From: G963720475 sp963720475
Lineage (GTDB): Bacteria; Actinomycetota; Thermoleophilia; Solirubrobacterales; Thermoleophilaceae
Direction of reading: 5' to 3'
DNA: 64,000 bases
Assembly: GCA_963720475.1 (NCBI GenBank)
Contig: OY970394.1
Location: forward strand, 372,001 to 436,000
Both the position numbers and the translations under genes were made by a program. How positions within the stretch are numbered: position 1 is the first letter of the stretch; the number at the start of each line of letters is the position of its first letter. This document shows positions 61,993 through 64,000 of the stretch, one piece after another. Below the pieces are notes generated by a model that saw only the letters and a program-made list of their open reading frames with translations, did no database searches and was not told where the DNA came from.

Positions 61993-63260
61993 CAGACCCC
62001 GAAGATTGCCAGGTGGACGAGGCCGGCGCCGAAACCGAGCACTGCCCCGTGTGCGTAGAGCATCCACTCGTCCTCCTTGATCGCCGAGCGGAGCATCTCG
62101 ACGAAGTCGGAGTAGGGCATCACCTTCATCCGGTCGTGCAGCAGGGCCTTCACCTTCGCGGCCTGGCGCTCGTTGAACTCGGGCTCGCTCAGCGGGACGA
62201 GCGTGTAGTCCACGGCCTCGACGGCAACCGCATCGCGGATCCGGTCGTACTCGCGCGCCCCGACGGCGACACGCACCGCCGAGCGCGCAGGCGTCGCGCG
62301 GTCGACCGCCGGCTCCATCGCGGTCTCGATCATCTGGCGGGTGCGGTCGGCGCGGGGGCTGTCGAGCAGGAACTCGCCCATGTTCCCGATCGTCACCACG
62401 TCGTTGGCGATGATCCCGGCGTAGACCTCGGCAACCTCCTGCTGGCGCCGAAGGAAGAGGCCGTGCATCTTGATCGGCCCCCACTTCGTCGGCTCGACCG
62501 GCTCGAAGATCAGCTTCATCCCGAGCAGGTTCGTGACCCAGCCGACGACGACGCCGCAGATCGGGAGGACCCACCAGACCGGGAACAATTCCGTGATGAA
62601 CACGACGGGGATGCCGAGCACGAACCCGAAGAGGAAGCCGAAATTGATCATCAGGCGCAGCTCCTTCTTGCCGACGTCGAGGAAGATGCGGTTGACGAGC
62701 TCGGGTTTGCGCTCGAGGTGGGCGATCGTCATCAGCTTGATGTCGAGCAGCTGATCGATGTTGTTGCCGATCTCGTCCGTGACCTCGCGGACGATCGTCG
62801 GCAGCTCCGCCTCGACGCGGTCGTGGACGGACTGGCGAACGCGTGGCGGCAGGTCGTTCCAGAGCCCCGGGTGCTCGCGCTCCATGATCCGCTCGACCAT
62901 CTCGTAGATGTCGCCCTGCGTTGTCGCGAGGATGTGCTCGGCGATCTTGTCCGGCTCGATCTGCTCGTAGAAGTCGCCGGGGTTGCCGAGCTTGGCGATC
63001 CCCTTGTCGACGGCGATCGAACCCATCTTCGACGCGCGGTTCGGGATGATGCCCTGCCAGCCGATTCCTCCGTGCATGATCCCCGGCACCTCTTGCAGCT
63101 TGCGAGGAAGCAGGGTCGCGAGCTTTGACAACCCCGGCACGATGAAGCCGTGGAAGCGCAGCGGATGGAACAGCATCCATACGCCCGTCCAGTTGATGAT
63201 GTAGCCGATGACCCCGGTGAACACCGGAATCGAGATCATCGCGATGGTGTGACTGTCCAA
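61992..63260 (-). CDS. DUF445-family membrane protein
   Basis: A 422-residue protein of the DUF445/YheB kind. An N-terminal helix pair (IPVFTGVIGYIINWTGVWML) leads to a long soluble region with FHGFIVPGLSKLATLLPRKL and IGWQGIIPNRASKMG; a further helix pair (NFGFLFGFVLGIPVVFITEL, GWVTNLLGMKLIFEPVEP) and a C-terminal helix follow. The repeated short-hydrophobic IIP/WTG motifs are typical. Function unknown in the family. Divergent from the carotenoid oxygenase. Confidence 0.85.
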   Translation of the reverse strand: MDSHTIAMISIPVFTGVIGYIINWTGVWMLFHPLRFHGFIVPGLSKLATLLPRKLQEVPGIMHGGIGWQGIIPNRASKMGSIAVDKGIAKLGNPGDFYEQIEPDKIAEHILATTQGDIYEMVERIMEREHPGLWNDLPPRVRQSVHDRVEAELPTIVREVTDEIGNNIDQLLDIKLMTIAHLERKPELVNRIFLDVGKKELRLMINFGFLFGFVLGIPVVFITELFPVWWVLPICGVVVGWVTNLLGMKLIFEPVEPTKWGPIKMHGLFLRRQQEVAEVYAGIIANDVVTIGNMGEFLLDSPRADRTRQMIETAMEPAVDRATPARSAVRVAVGAREYDRIRDAVAVEAVDYTLVPLSEPEFNERQAAKVKALLHDRMKVMPYSDFVEMLRSAIKEDEWMLYAHGAVLGFGAGLVHLAIFGV

Positions 63261-63313
63261 GCGGGCGCGCCTCCCTGAGCGGCTGGCTGCTGACGTAGTA
63301 TCTATGAGCGCTC

Positions 63314-64000
63314 GTGAGCCTGCATCTCGATCCTGCGCCGCGCACGCTCGCGTCGAATCCCTACCTCGACGGCGGCTACGCCCCGACGGCCGAGGAAACG
63401 ACCGAGCTCGACCTCGAAGTGAGCGAGGGAGCGATCCCGGACGACCTCAACGGCGTCTACGTGCGAAACGGGCCGAACCCGCAGCACCAGCCGGTCGGCC
63501 GCTACCACTGGTTCGACGGCGACGGGATGGTGCACGCCGTCCATTTCGCCGACGGCCGCGCCGCGTACCGCAACCGCTTCATCCGCACCGACGGGTACCA
63601 GCGCGAGCGCGAGGCCGGCGGAGCGCTGTGGAAGGGAATCATCGAGCCGTTCGCCGACAACCCGCCCGGCGAGCCCGAGAAGGACACGGCCAACACCGAC
63701 GTCGTGCTCCACGGCGACCGGCTGTTGGCGCTCTGGTACCGCGCCGGGACGCCGTACGCGCTCGATCCGGTGACGCTCGAGACGCTCGGCGCCGAGGACT
63801 TCGGCGGCACCCTCCGATGCGAGGTGTCCGCCCACGCGAAGGTCGACGAGGCAACCGGCGAGCTGATGTTCTTCGACTACGGGGTCAAGCCGCCGTACAT
63901 GCGCTACGGGGTCGTGAACGGCGACGGCACGGTCAAGCACTTTGTCCCGATCGACCTGCCGGGTCCGCGGCTGCCACACGACATGGCGATCACCGAGCGC
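63314..64000 (+). CDS. carotenoid cleavage oxygenase (3' partial)
   Basis: The first 229 codons of a carotenoid/stilbene cleavage oxygenase, cut by the end of the window. Family landmarks are IPDDLNGVYVRNGPNP, YHWFDGDGMVHAVHF, ANTDVVLHGDRLLALW and LRCEVSAHAKVDEATGEL, which carries the first iron-ligand His, then LPHDMAITE with the second. The GTG start is chosen because the nearby ATG is out of frame. It oxidatively splits a conjugated double bond using Fe(II) and O2. Confidence 0.9.
   Translation, partial: MSLHLDPAPRTLASNPYLDGGYAPTAEETTELDLEVSEGAIPDDLNGVYVRNGPNPQHQPVGRYHWFDGDGMVHAVHFADGRAAYRNRFIRTDGYQREREAGGALWKGIIEPFADNPPGEPEKDTANTDVVLHGDRLLALWYRAGTPYALDPVTLETLGAEDFGGTLRCEVSAHAKVDEATGELMFFDYGVKPPYMRYGVVNGDGTVKHFVPIDLPGPRLPHDMAITER

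Overview
This is a high-GC bacterial window, most likely from an actinobacterium of class Thermoleophilia (Solirubrobacterales/Gaiellales-like); that placement is inference. It rests on high GC throughout, frequent GTG/TTG starts, many secreted proteins with Ig-like or beta-helix domains, an expanded SnoaL-like family, and a small secreted protein whose N-terminus reads NVVGYLALFVALGGTAYA, a signature I associate with that class. No rRNA, CRISPR array or classical transposase was seen.

Layout. 1-5.3 kb: envelope polysaccharide genes (methyltransferase, O-antigen ligase-like protein, GT4 glycosyltransferase, glycoside hydrolase). 5.4-11 kb: secreted proteins (VCBS-like protein, two tandem beta-helix paralogs, a GH5 glycanase), all broken by single-base frameshifts, mostly at or near G/C runs. 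11-17.5 kb: small stress/ligand-binding proteins, a drug-type MFS transporter and a CaiB-like CoA-transferase with no ordinary start codon. 17.5-34 kb: a genomic island. An intact tRNA-Arg(ACG) stands at its right edge, and three truncated 3' copies of a tRNA-Arg lie to the left at about 17.5, 20.5 and 24.6 kb, all in the same orientation. This looks like repeated integration at one tRNA. The innermost interval carries xis, int and a HUH-type replication initiator, plus secreted cargo.

34-38.7 kb: a CalB-like lipase, an MMPL exporter and a flavin monooxygenase. 38.7-46 kb: a tight six-gene minus-strand operon made of two tandem (beta-propeller + Tat-exported sulfatase) modules followed by an alpha/beta hydrolase and an unknown protein. 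It is divergent from a TetR regulator, with overlapping candidate promoters between them. 46.6-52.4 kb: a propeller-like protein, a cupin, a Vps62-like membrane fusion, an Asp/Glu-racemase-superfamily protein and an APH-type kinase. 52.4-57 kb: tRNA-Ser(GCT), a lipid-binding-like protein, a Baeyer-Villiger-type monooxygenase, GNAT, DoxX-like, MerR and SCP2 genes. 57-63.3 kb: two tandem paralogous multi-spanning membrane proteins with invariant His/Asp/Trp motifs and an extracytoplasmic beta domain (possible metal proteins of unknown function), then DUF445 and Abi-alpha-like genes. The window ends in a carotenoid oxygenase.

Together the non-island genes suggest a soil-type heterotroph handling sulfated, lipid, ketone and terpenoid-like substrates. 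The clearest leads for new biology are the tRNA-Arg accretion site, the paired sulfatase/propeller operon and the tandem membrane-protein pair.
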